Below, piece after piece: positions 14,359-22,278 of a DNA stretch of 28,362 nt. The stretch lies in the IMG/VR virus record IMGVR_UViG_3300009790_002093, positions 1 to 28,362 of that record, one strand, 5' to 3'. The position numbers and the translations under genes are program-made. Origin of the DNA: a virus. The notes beneath the pieces were generated by a model. The model ran no database searches, was not told the DNA's origin, and saw nothing but the letters and a program-made list of their open reading frames with translations. How positions within the stretch are numbered: the first letter of the stretch is position 1; each line of letters starts with the position of its first letter.

Positions 14359-14979
14359 TTAGAACTTTACAGTCCACATGACTGTATATTCTACTATTTT
14401 ATCAAAATCACCCTTTGCACCATATGCTAGAGCTCCAACATGTAATGTAGACTTATTGCCTACAGGGATGTCAAATGTCATTCTGGACTTGTGTCCAATA
14501 TATACATCTTCACCGCCTTTGTATTGCCATCTTGGTTCATAAAAGCTAGACAAATATAAACGATCTTCCCAGATTGTTAATTTGTTAGCTAAACGTAAAT
14601 GCAAACCTGCTGAACCTGGTGTAGGTCCGGCTGATCCGCCATCAATGAATGTTATCTTAGGTTGAACCCACCATTGCCATACATTTCCAACTTTAGGAGA
14701 TGTATAGATAAATTGATTCCATCTAAGAGTTCCATTACCTCTTTTCTGGTATATGAGACCATATTGCCAATTCGGATTTTTATTGAATTTATTGTAGTAT
14801 TCAAAATGATAATCTGAATCGAATTGATCCATTCCAGGTCTTAACTGTAGATACTGATCTCCGTCAGTTAAGTTAAGATTGTATTCGGGATTTTCCCATT
14901 CTTCCGCTGCATTAGTAGTCGGGGCTAATAAGAGCCCTACGCTCACTAATGATGCCATCATTAAGTGTTTTATATTCAT
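14359..14979 (-). CDS. secreted outer-membrane beta-barrel candidate
   Basis: A 206-residue protein from ATG 14979 (AGAGG lies just upstream; an earlier in-frame start at 15003 is less likely). It has a clear signal peptide (MNIKHLMMASLVSVGLLLAP, cleavage near TNA/AEEW). The mature part is rich in aromatic, alternating-polarity strands (WQYGLIYQKRGNGTLRWNQF, LYLSSFYEPRWQYKGG, STLHVGALAYGAKGD) and ends in MWTVKF with a C-terminal Phe, the signal recognised by the BAM complex. This points to a small 8- to 10-strand barrel in the host outer membrane, unusual for a phage. The first 68 bases of coding sequence overlap the previous gene in another frame. Confidence 0.75.
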   Translation of the reverse strand: MNIKHLMMASLVSVGLLLAPTTNAAEEWENPEYNLNLTDGDQYLQLRPGMDQFDSDYHFEYYNKFNKNPNWQYGLIYQKRGNGTLRWNQFIYTSPKVGNVWQWWVQPKITFIDGGSAGPTPGSAGLHLRLANKLTIWEDRLYLSSFYEPRWQYKGGEDVYIGHKSRMTFDIPVGNKSTLHVGALAYGAKGDFDKIVEYTVMWTVKF

Positions 14980-15496
14980 ATACCTCTGTACTCCATCTTT
15001 CACTTAGTTTATCTAGAACACTATTGTAGGTATGATTCTCTACATTAAATGCTCTCTCCATATATCCAGCTATATTCACTTCGTGAGCTTTAACTGCATC
15101 TATGATCTTATTAAAAATACGATTACTCTGTTCGAACGATCTATCACCAAACACTTTGTGCCAGAATAATAATCTCACTTCTTCAGAAGTATCGTAGATA
15201 TTTATAACATTTCTAACACCTGCTTTATAGAGTCTAGCTATAAGCGGATTGTTAAGATAATGCGTTGTTAATGTAGGTTCATCCCAACATATCATATCCT
15301 TTATATCCTCTGCATGCTTATCTTTATTCCATGGATAAGCATAGTCAGGCATTGTTAAGGCCATCACAGGATACTCAATAGGTGGATATTTATATCTATT
15401 ATTTTCATCATGTTCTAATGGAAAATTTCCATTTAACAGATTAGCTACGAAGTCCCCTCCGCAACCAGGAACAAACTTTATTAGTGTTTTATCCAT
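14912..15496 (-). CDS. P-loop-like protein of unknown function
   Basis: A 194-residue protein beginning KTLIKFVPGCGGDFVANLL, which could be a degenerate nucleotide- or PAPS-binding loop as in phage sulfotransferase-like proteins. A second strand (GVRNVINIYDTSEEVRLLFW) fits an alpha/beta fold. There are no other secure motifs. It is the first gene behind the promoter at 15502-15530 and overlaps the beta-barrel gene by 68 bases, which suggests coupled expression of the two. Confidence 0.6.
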   Translation of the reverse strand: MDKTLIKFVPGCGGDFVANLLNGNFPLEHDENNRYKYPPIEYPVMALTMPDYAYPWNKDKHAEDIKDMICWDEPTLTTHYLNNPLIARLYKAGVRNVINIYDTSEEVRLLFWHKVFGDRSFEQSNRIFNKIIDAVKAHEVNIAGYMERAFNVENHTYNSVLDKLSERWSTEVYEYKTLNDGIISERRALISPDY

Positions 15497-15501
15497 ACTT
15501 T

Positions 15502-15530
15502 ATTATAACACATTGTTTCTGTCAATTCAA
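15502..15530 (-). promoter_or_regulatory. sigma70-type promoter downstream of the halogenase gene
   Basis: A -35 TTGAAT (15525-15530) and a perfect TATAAT (15502-15507) are 17 bases apart on the minus strand, only 6 bases from ATG 15496, so the transcript would be nearly leaderless or start close to the gene. The -35 lies within the last codons of the halogenase gene. A TTGACA also occurs, but with only 12 bases to TATAAT. Confidence 0.6.
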
Positions 15531-16763
15531 CTCGTGTTTGTAATTAGGTGCAGTAGGATCCAAGCCTAGATTAGCCATATTCAATTTTAATTGAACAGTA
15601 TTCCATGGTCCTACTTTTCTCATTATATCTCTTTGAAATTGTTTTGTTGGTCTCTTAGAACCTTCTTCATGATATATCCATTCTGATTTCCTGAGTATAT
15701 CAGAGCGTCTTCTATCTTTTCTAGCCTCTTCAAGGCATTTGATTCCTCTTTCCTGGGCAAATTCCCAGAAAGGAGTTTTGTATTTAGAACCTGCAGCATA
15801 GTGTATCATTATAATCATCTCTGCATCTTTCATAAAGATATGCATCTTCTCATTAGCATGTTCTTCATCATCGCTACTTCTATCTGCTTGGATTATTCTC
15901 AACATGGTATCAATACTAGTAGCTTCCATTGGCTCTAAAAAGAATCCTGCATTGCCATTATATACTACTTTACCATCAAAGAATTTCTTTCTATAATAGT
16001 TATTAAATTCAATATTATTAACACTATTATAATCTGGATCTAACTTATGTATTCCCCAAAGTTTAACTACATCTTGTCTAACTTCGTCCGCAGTATTTAT
16101 GTCTTTATTATATAGATATCCTACGCTGCATCTATTAGCTAACGGAACCATAAACACCCAACCAAAAGGCATTGCTATTGTTTTTGTATGTCTAAATTTA
16201 GGAGCATCCCATGGACATTGCGTAATGTGAGCTGCGTTCACAGGAATATAATCTGGTATGATACAATCTTCTAAGTCTGGCTTACCAGCACAATATATTA
16301 TTTTATCATGTGGTCCTTCATGCTCTTCTACATCTAAAGGTCTAGGTATAAATGCGGCATGTGTTCGTATCTGTGGATGTTTTTCTAATCTATTAAATAC
16401 CATGTGTTGAAATTTTTTAGCGTTGAAGTGGGCACCTGCGGTACCAATAGGAAAGGTATGCATGAAATCAGTCTTACCCCAATTCTGATAATAGATACCT
16501 TCTTTAACTTGATAATCGACTTGATCTAATCCACAATAACTTGCACCTAATTTTCTATTCCATAAGTCTGGAAATGTTATTGTAGTTCCTTCACCGACTG
16601 GGGCTGTAGGTATAGTTGGATCATAATACCAATCGACATGCTCTATGTTATCATACAGTTTATCTTTTGCATTATGATAATGAAATCTATCTTCTAATAG
16701 ATGTAGCATCGATATACAACCAGCCGTTCCTCTTCCTACGACTGCGAGTCTTCTTTTTTTCAT
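15522..16763 (-). CDS. flavin-dependent tryptophan halogenase family protein
   Basis: A 413-residue FAD protein of the tryptophan halogenase family. The dinucleotide fold is VVGRGTAG (8-15), PVGEGT occurs at 55-60, and the catalytic-Lys region VKEGIYYQNWG carries Lys87, equivalent to Lys79 of PrnA. FLEPMEATSI (275-284) matches the family FLEPLESTSI. The W-x-W-x-I-P halogenase motif is altered to GWVFMVP (201-207), so true halogenation is uncertain; the enzyme may hydroxylate or act on another substrate. The start at ATG 16763 follows a TAATATG junction with the 20-residue microprotein. Two starts up to 30 bases upstream exist but lie in that small gene. It is the last gene of the primase-nrd unit. 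Confidence 0.86.
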   Translation of the reverse strand: MKKRRLAVVGRGTAGCISMLHLLEDRFHYHNAKDKLYDNIEHVDWYYDPTIPTAPVGEGTTITFPDLWNRKLGASYCGLDQVDYQVKEGIYYQNWGKTDFMHTFPIGTAGAHFNAKKFQHMVFNRLEKHPQIRTHAAFIPRPLDVEEHEGPHDKIIYCAGKPDLEDCIIPDYIPVNAAHITQCPWDAPKFRHTKTIAMPFGWVFMVPLANRCSVGYLYNKDINTADEVRQDVVKLWGIHKLDPDYNSVNNIEFNNYYRKKFFDGKVVYNGNAGFFLEPMEATSIDTMLRIIQADRSSDDEEHANEKMHIFMKDAEMIIMIHYAAGSKYKTPFWEFAQERGIKCLEEARKDRRRSDILRKSEWIYHEEGSKRPTKQFQRDIMRKVGPWNTVQLKLNMANLGLDPTAPNYKHELN

Positions 16764-16764
16764 A

Positions 16765-16827
16765 TTAATATAACGCCCATATTGTAGCAACAACTACAGC
16801 TAATACTAACCACTGTTCTACTTCCAT
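16765..16827 (-). CDS. 20-residue hydrophobic microprotein
   Basis: A 21-codon frame (ATG 16827, TAA 16765) with the product MEVEQWLVLAVVVATIWALY: an acidic tip followed by one membrane-spanning helix. It sits between two TAATATG junctions, one with the 55-residue gene upstream and one with the halogenase gene downstream, and fills the gap exactly. This regular packing, rather than length, argues that it is translated. Function unknown. Confidence 0.5.
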   Translation of the reverse strand: MEVEQWLVLAVVVATIWALY

Positions 16828-16828
16828 A

Positions 16829-16996
16829 TTACCAATTATGTATTATATTAGACATAATAGCTATTGCACACACTACATTAACCAATAATATGATTGTTCT
16901 AATAACACCAACGGTATTATCATTTGTAGGATCATAACCATCTTGTTCGCTATATGATCCTAATGCGTGTTTCCATATTGTCCAAAGTTTATTCAT
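16829..16996 (-). CDS. 55-residue membrane protein conserved in T4-like marine phages
   Basis: A small protein from ATG 16996 to TAA 16829, overlapping the nuclease gene by 8 bases. The N-terminus is soluble and Trp/Lys-rich (MNKLWTIWKHALGSYSEQDG), then one hydrophobic helix follows (RTIILLVNVVCAIAIMSNII). From memory, similar MKxLWxIWKxALGS proteins are common near nrd genes in T4-like cyanophages. No function known; an inner-membrane location is likely. Confidence 0.68.
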   Translation of the reverse strand: MNKLWTIWKHALGSYSEQDGYDPTNDNTVGVIRTIILLVNVVCAIAIMSNIIHNW

Positions 16997-17324
16997 CATT
17001 AAATAAATTCACAAAGTGTTCTGCATCAACCACTACTAATGGTTTTACATTATTACGTTTAATTACAACTAAAGGTTCATAGTCGCCACAATTAGATTGT
17101 GCTTGTTTATATGCTTCCCATACATTAAGCTTTTCTTGATTCTTAGCTTCTATACTATATGGGAATTTTTTTCTGGCTGCTCTAGCCATAATAAGGTCTT
17201 CGCCACCAGCGCCCATAGATCTTGATTCTATATCTTCTGGATGTATGTCTAGATCTTCTACTAATAAATCTCTAAACCATTGCTGTAAACGTCTACCTTT
17301 AGCTTTCGCTGACTGGGTCTTCAT
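16989..17324 (-). CDS. small PD-(D/E)XK-type nuclease, resolvase-like
   Basis: A 111-residue protein from ATG 17324, with GAGG 9 bases upstream. The catalytic pattern is SMGAGGEDLIM (Asp43) and SIEAKNQEKLNVWEAY, with Glu59-x-Lys61 as the E-x-K pair. The N-terminus is basic (KAKGRRLQQWF). Size and order resemble Holliday-junction resolvases and VRR-type nucleases, suggesting branched or recombination-intermediate DNA as substrate. A longer frame begins upstream, but its added residues belong to the zinc-ribbon gene. Fold likely; substrate inferred. Confidence 0.72.
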   Translation of the reverse strand: MKTQSAKAKGRRLQQWFRDLLVEDLDIHPEDIESRSMGAGGEDLIMARAARKKFPYSIEAKNQEKLNVWEAYKQAQSNCGDYEPLVVIKRNNVKPLVVVDAEHFVNLFNDE

Positions 17325-17457
17325 AATCATCATCCTCATCATACGTGAGTGCTTCACCACAAGCAGGGCAATATAAGATTTCAAACGTGGGATCGTTTGC
17401 TATTGCCTCTCCTTCAAAATCACACTCCATGCATAATATTCTTTTCTTTATACTCAA
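17299..17457 (-). CDS. 52-residue zinc-ribbon protein
   Basis: A short frame from TTG 17457, embedded in the nrdB stop (CTTTGA), to TAA 17299. The product carries CMEC (residues 9-12) and CPAC (30-33), a Cys4 zinc ribbon, and ends in an acidic tail (YDEDDDYEDPVSES). Similar tiny zinc ribbons lie near nrd genes in T4-like marine phages. It overlaps the nuclease gene start by 26 bases. Function unknown; protein or nucleic-acid binding is typical. Confidence 0.68.
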   Translation of the reverse strand: MSIKKRILCMECDFEGEAIANDPTFEILYCPACGEALTYDEDDDYEDPVSES

Positions 17458-18500
17458 AGTTTAAATCCTTTAAATGTGTTCTCATCGACGTCTTTATTTA
17501 CGCCACCTGTAATATAGCTACTAATCTCAGTTTCCTGTGGAGCTACTTGAACAGAGGATCCGGAGATCCATTTCTGAGTCCAAGGTAATGGATTAGAGCC
17601 ACCCTTAAAATTATGCTTCATTCTAATTGCACTACATCTTTTAGCTGCAATCCATTCAACATAAGTTTTTAATATCTCTGCATTAAGTCCAATCATAGAA
17701 CCATCTTTAAATAGGTATTCAGCCCATTGTTTTTCTTGTTCTACAACCTTTTCCATTATATCTAATACTTCCTCTTCACATTCATTTCGAATTTTAACAA
17801 ACTCTTTATCATCAATTGGTAATGCTTTAATCATAGCTGTTGTAAATGCTAAATGAACGTTTTCATCTCTACATATAAACTTAATAATCTTAGCGTTACC
17901 TTCCATTTTCTTTAACTCCGCGAATGCCCAACTGCAGGCGAAGGATACATAAAATCTAATTCCTTCTAAGGCATTCACAGCGTTAAGACATAACCATAAA
18001 TTCTTTTTAGTCGGATTCTCAATCAAATCATCGTAATACTTACTAATGTCTGCTGCACATTCCGTTATTTGTGGTATGTTTAACAATTCATCAAAAACTA
18101 CACTAGGATCCGAATAAACATTTCTAATAATATGTGTATAGGATCTACTATGTATGGTTTCAACAAATGTCCATGTTTCTATAAAATTTTCTATTTCTGG
18201 TAATGATACAATAGGTAGCAATGCAATATTAGGTGCTCTACCTTGTACACTATCTAATAGTATTTGTCTTTTTAAATTACTTGTGAATATATGTTGTTCT
18301 GTTTCTGTTAAATCTTTAAAGTCTTTTGAATCTCTTAGTATATCTACTTCTTCAGGTCTCCAAAAGAAACCTAATTGTCTATCTGTCATCTTATCAAACT
18401 GTGGATATTTTATATCATCGAACCTAGCGATATCACAAGGCCCATCAAAAAACATTTTTCTTGCTTTATTCTTCTTCTTATTTACCTTAAAAACTGACAC
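17454..18500 (-). CDS. nrdB: ribonucleotide reductase class Ia, beta subunit
   Basis: A 348-residue NrdB. Diiron ligands are present: Asp83 (ILLDSVQGRAP), Glu114 and His117 (FVETIHSRSYTHI), Glu179 (NALEGIRFY), Glu213 and His216 (RDENVHLAF). The radical Tyr121 lies in SRSYTH. It generates the tyrosyl radical used by NrdA to make deoxynucleotides. The start is GTG 18500 with GAGG 7 bases upstream, and it overlaps the PRMT-like gene by 19 bases. All residues needed for activity are seen. Confidence 0.95.
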   Translation of the reverse strand: MSVFKVNKKKNKARKMFFDGPCDIARFDDIKYPQFDKMTDRQLGFFWRPEEVDILRDSKDFKDLTETEQHIFTSNLKRQILLDSVQGRAPNIALLPIVSLPEIENFIETWTFVETIHSRSYTHIIRNVYSDPSVVFDELLNIPQITECAADISKYYDDLIENPTKKNLWLCLNAVNALEGIRFYVSFACSWAFAELKKMEGNAKIIKFICRDENVHLAFTTAMIKALPIDDKEFVKIRNECEEEVLDIMEKVVEQEKQWAEYLFKDGSMIGLNAEILKTYVEWIAAKRCSAIRMKHNFKGGSNPLPWTQKWISGSSVQVAPQETEISSYITGGVNKDVDENTFKGFKL

Positions 18501-19438
18501 GATTCTTCCTCAAATGGATTATTATAATAATCCTTTATATAATTATACAATCTCTCCTTTTTGTATTCAGGGGCTTGATGTGGAGCTGCCCAATTATTTA
18601 AATCTCTAGGTATATTCTCATATGAATAATCACCCAACCATGCTCTCCACCCTAATGAATTGTATTCTTTCTTTGTTACTCTTTCAATTACCTTTTCTTC
18701 CATATTATACATTATTGCATTATCACAATAATTTATTTTATCGCCTCTATTACTTAGATCCCAAGTCCAAATAGGCTCACCTATCTTTTCTATATCACAC
18801 CTGGCACCACACATCCCTCTTATTTGTTTATCTGTCCAATCTTCTATTGTTTCTTTATAGTCAAAATGAAAATCTCTTATAGCTTTTCTAAACATTAAAG
18901 GATCATATTCTACATCATCTGGTACATGCCAATTTGATGCTTTATATGGAAAGAACTCGACTTTATTGGGATATACAGTATTAATATCAAATCCTTGTTT
19001 AGCTATATTCCATATTGTCTTAAATATAAATTCATCAAAGACAATATGACCAAACATTTCATGAATGAATATATCAGTATCTCTAAAATCATCTAGATTC
19101 ATTTCATTTGTAGCGGCTTTAGCAACGGTTAATCTTGGATCATTACCACACATCCTTGCAGTAGCTTGACATGCACCTTCCCAATGATCGATTGCATATA
19201 CTTTCTTAGCACCATACTTTAAACATAGCCATGCTAATATACCAGATCCACAACCCATATCCATAACAACTTTACCTTCAACATTAGCTTCAATAAAGTC
19301 ATGATATGCATTTGTTCTTTCAGGATCCAAAGCACATCTAAACTCAGAGACTTCTCCTAGTGCTTCGCCAGATAATCTGGGAACTGTAAATCTAGGGACT
19401 TCTCCAAATGTTGCTATATTCTTATCTAAATTGTACAT
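18482..19438 (-). CDS. PRMT-like class I methyltransferase
   Basis: A 318-residue protein with motif I VVMDMGCGSGILAW (57-70), the acidic strand VYAIDHWEGA, and IFIHEMFGHIVFDEF (123-137). In the last, Glu127 and Glu136 are nine residues apart exactly as in the double-E loop of protein arginine methyltransferases. The C-terminal half looks beta-rich, as in PRMTs, but I cannot find the THW loop. It may methylate arginine on a protein, or a related guanidino substrate. It lies between nrdA (13-base overlap) and nrdB (19-base overlap), which is unusual. Family resemblance is good; substrate unknown. Confidence 0.75.
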   Translation of the reverse strand: MYNLDKNIATFGEVPRFTVPRLSGEALGEVSEFRCALDPERTNAYHDFIEANVEGKVVMDMGCGSGILAWLCLKYGAKKVYAIDHWEGACQATARMCGNDPRLTVAKAATNEMNLDDFRDTDIFIHEMFGHIVFDEFIFKTIWNIAKQGFDINTVYPNKVEFFPYKASNWHVPDDVEYDPLMFRKAIRDFHFDYKETIEDWTDKQIRGMCGARCDIEKIGEPIWTWDLSNRGDKINYCDNAIMYNMEEKVIERVTKKEYNSLGWRAWLGDYSYENIPRDLNNWAAPHQAPEYKKERLYNYIKDYYNNPFEEESCQFLR

Positions 19439-21732
19439 GACTCACATTCTTCATCATCATATAAAGGATCATCTTGACCTACAAATGGATGTGATGGCTC
19501 TTCTACTTCGTCTGTTGCTCCGTCATAAGTATTGAAGTAATATAATTGTTTACCACCATACTTATAAAACGATAATACATCTTGTATCATTGTTGATAGT
19601 GGAATCTTTTCATCTTCATAATGTGCTGGATTATAAGAAGTATTAACACTAATACCTTGGTCAACATACTTCTGTAATATAGCACATATCTTTAAATAAC
19701 CTTCTGGAGATTTCTGATCCCATAGTAGTTCATATTTGTTTTTAAGATGGAATATATTAGGAACTACTTGCTTCAATACACCATCTTTACTTTGTTTAAC
19801 TGATACTAATGCTCTAGGAGGTTCAATACCATTTGTTGCATTAGATATTTGACTAGAAGTCTCACTAGGCATTAATGCCATTAGTGTAGAATTTCTAATA
19901 CCTGTTTTCTTTAATGTCTCTCTTAAACTATTCCAATCTAATCTTTCTTTATGTGGAACTAATTCATCCACATCTTTTTTATAAGTTTGATTAGGTGTAA
20001 TACCTTGGCCATATCTTGTTTCATTACTCTTAGGACAAGCACCTTTTTCTGCTGCTAATTCTGCTGATGCTTTAATGAGATAATAAGACCAGGCTTCTGC
20101 CCACTCATCTATCATCTCTAAATTAGGATCTGTATAAGTCATATCATTCTTAGCCATCCAATAAGCAAAGTTAATAATACCAATACCTAAAGGTCTTCTA
20201 TTATTTGTACTATTCTCTGCTGCTAATACTGGATACGTTTGATATGATAATAACTCATCTAAAGCCCTAACAATTATACGAGATAATTTCTTAAATTGTT
20301 TTGGTGATTTAACTGTTCCCCAATTAACTGCAGCTAATGTGCATAAAGATATTTCTCCATCAGGATCATTAATATCTTCTAAAGGTTTGGTGGGTAAATT
20401 AATTTCACAACATAAATTACTCATACGTATTGGTGCTTCCTCAGGTAGAAAAGCACCATGATCATTTGCATGGTCTACATTCATTAAATATACTCTGCCT
20501 GTATCTTTTCTTTCAGTCATAAATGAAGAGAAGAGTTCAATTGCAGGTACCTTTTTCTTATCGATACTGGTTTTGCGTTCTGCTATTTCATAAAGTTCTT
20601 TAAATTTATCTACATCATTAAAGAAGCAGTCCCATAACTCAGGAACATCAGATGGAGAGAATAAAGTAATATCTTCTCCAGCTAATAGTCTTTCATAGAA
20701 GACTTTATTAAATTGAACACCGTAATCTAGGTGTCTGATTCTATTGTCTTCGGTTCCTTTGTTATTTTTAAGGACAAGCAAGTCTTCGACTTCTCTGTGC
20801 CAAATGGGGTAATACAAAGTCGCTGCTCCTCCTCTAACTCCTCCTTGAGAACAGCTTCGCACTGCACTTTGGAAGTGTTTAAAGAATGGGATAACTCCCG
20901 TGTGAGTTGCATGACCTCCATTGATACTACTACCAAGGGCACGTATAGCGCCAGCGCCAATACCAATACCAGCCCTCTTACTAACATATTTTACTATCGC
21001 TCCTGCTGTCGCATTTATAGAATCTAGACTATCTCCAGATTCGATTAAAACACATGAGCTGAACTGTTTCACATTAGTTCTCACTCCTGCCATTACTGGG
21101 GTTGGTAAAGAGATTTCAAAATTACTGACAGCTTCGTAAAAGTCTCTTATTAGATCCAACCTCGTTGAATTATCGTACTTATGAAACAACGTAGCACCTA
21201 TTAACATATAAGCCATTTGTGGTGTCTCATATATTCTACCGGTAGCTCTATTCTTAACTAGATACTTACCTCTTAGTTGTTCCATTGCGGCATAAGTAAG
21301 ATATTCGTCTTTAGAATGATTAATCCAAGTATCCATAATTTCGAATTCTTGTTTTGTATACCATTCCTTTAATTCAGGTTCATATAAAGAAGTTTCATTT
21401 ATCACTCTACAGACATGTTCATATAGAGATGGTGGTTCAAAGGATCCATAAACAGTTTTTCTTAAATCATAAGATATAAGTCTACCTGCAACTAATTGAT
21501 AGTTAGGTGACTGTTCTGTTATAAGATCTGCCGCAGCTTTGATTAAAGTTTCTTGGATTTCAGGTGCTGTAATATTATTATAAAATTGAATGTGTGATTT
21601 CAATTCTACTTCTGATGATGATACACCAGATATATCTTTACAGGCATGCTCAACTACCCTATGAAACTTATCTAAGTCTAGGTTTTCTTTTGTTCCATCT
21701 CTTTTAATGACGGTTATATCTGTCAACGACAT
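19426..21732 (-). CDS. nrdA: ribonucleotide reductase class Ia, alpha subunit
   Basis: A 768-residue NrdA. An ATP-cone-like N-terminus (TVIKRDGTKENLDLDKF) is followed by the active-site cysteines: Cys227 (SSCVLIESGDS), the thiyl Cys441 in SNLCCEI with Glu443 and Asn439, and Cys464 (LCTLAAVNWG). The radical-transfer Tyr pair is in GGKQLYYFN, and the C-terminal redox pair is CESCTI. It reduces ribonucleoside diphosphates with NrdB. The start is ATG 21732 behind AAAGGAG. The intact allosteric cone suggests dATP control. Confidence 0.96.
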   Translation of the reverse strand: MSLTDITVIKRDGTKENLDLDKFHRVVEHACKDISGVSSSEVELKSHIQFYNNITAPEIQETLIKAAADLITEQSPNYQLVAGRLISYDLRKTVYGSFEPPSLYEHVCRVINETSLYEPELKEWYTKQEFEIMDTWINHSKDEYLTYAAMEQLRGKYLVKNRATGRIYETPQMAYMLIGATLFHKYDNSTRLDLIRDFYEAVSNFEISLPTPVMAGVRTNVKQFSSCVLIESGDSLDSINATAGAIVKYVSKRAGIGIGAGAIRALGSSINGGHATHTGVIPFFKHFQSAVRSCSQGGVRGGAATLYYPIWHREVEDLLVLKNNKGTEDNRIRHLDYGVQFNKVFYERLLAGEDITLFSPSDVPELWDCFFNDVDKFKELYEIAERKTSIDKKKVPAIELFSSFMTERKDTGRVYLMNVDHANDHGAFLPEEAPIRMSNLCCEINLPTKPLEDINDPDGEISLCTLAAVNWGTVKSPKQFKKLSRIIVRALDELLSYQTYPVLAAENSTNNRRPLGIGIINFAYWMAKNDMTYTDPNLEMIDEWAEAWSYYLIKASAELAAEKGACPKSNETRYGQGITPNQTYKKDVDELVPHKERLDWNSLRETLKKTGIRNSTLMALMPSETSSQISNATNGIEPPRALVSVKQSKDGVLKQVVPNIFHLKNKYELLWDQKSPEGYLKICAILQKYVDQGISVNTSYNPAHYEDEKIPLSTMIQDVLSFYKYGGKQLYYFNTYDGATDEVEEPSHPFVGQDDPLYDDEECESCTI

Positions 21733-21746
21733 TTTACTCCTTTAGG

Positions 21747-22226
21747 TTATTTGGCCATTTTAAGAACTGCTTTATCATAATCTTCTTGTGACACTATACC
21801 TTCACTTAATAATCTTTCACGATTAGCTAAATGAGCAGCTTGTGTGTCTTCTTTAGATCCACCAGAATAAGGCACACAATGTCCTTCTTCCGCTAATATT
21901 TCAGTTACTAATTTCATTTCACCATTTAATTCTACTTTAAAGTCACCAAGGATACGACCAAACTTACCCTTCATGTCTTCGCCTTTCTTATCCTCTGTTG
22001 TGATAAGTTTTCCACCGTTATGCATCAGCGCTTTCAATCTAGCTTTGGCTGCTTCACCAAACAGATCTTCCACTTTATCTGATGTTCTAGATTCCGGTGT
22101 ATCTATGCCCATAATACGGACACGTTCGTCTGTTAAAGTAACACCGAAACCCAAATCGATATCTACATCGACTGTGTCCCCATCTACTACTTTAATAACT
22201 TTAACATCATATTCATTAATATTCAT
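21747..22226 (-). CDS. staphylococcal nuclease-like (thermonuclease) protein
   Basis: A 159-residue SNase-fold protein: VVDGDTVDVDIDLGFGV holds the metal-binding Asp residues, RVRIMGIDTPES is the family signature with the catalytic Arg, and GKFGRILGDFKVELNG fits the second Arg region. No signal peptide, so it acts inside the cell, probably breaking down host DNA or RNA. GGAG precedes ATG 22226. Similar genes occur beside nrd genes in marine T4-like phages. Confidence 0.88.
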   Translation of the reverse strand: MNINEYDVKVIKVVDGDTVDVDIDLGFGVTLTDERVRIMGIDTPESRTSDKVEDLFGEAAKARLKALMHNGGKLITTEDKKGEDMKGKFGRILGDFKVELNGEMKLVTEILAEEGHCVPYSGGSKEDTQAAHLANRERLLSEGIVSQEDYDKAVLKMAK

Positions 22227-22278
22227 CTTTTACTCCAGACCACCTAAGATTGGAGAAGAATTCCTCCATTAATATATA

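Noticed and set aside
15507-15526. TTGACA near the TATAAT at 15502
   Set aside because: The spacer is only 12 bases; the TTGAAT with a 17-base spacer is the better -35.
18154-18609. Plus-strand open frame opposite nrdB and the PRMT-like gene
   Set aside because: Both minus-strand genes are certain; the plus-strand product is a low-complexity Ser/Leu-rich shadow.
20727-20987. 86-residue minus-strand frame inside nrdA
   Set aside because: It overlaps invariant nrdA motifs in another frame, with no ribosome binding site or recognisable domain.
22216-22269. 17-residue frame between primase and the SNase-like gene
   Set aside because: It ends inside the SNase-like start and has no ribosome binding site; at this length chance is the simpler explanation.
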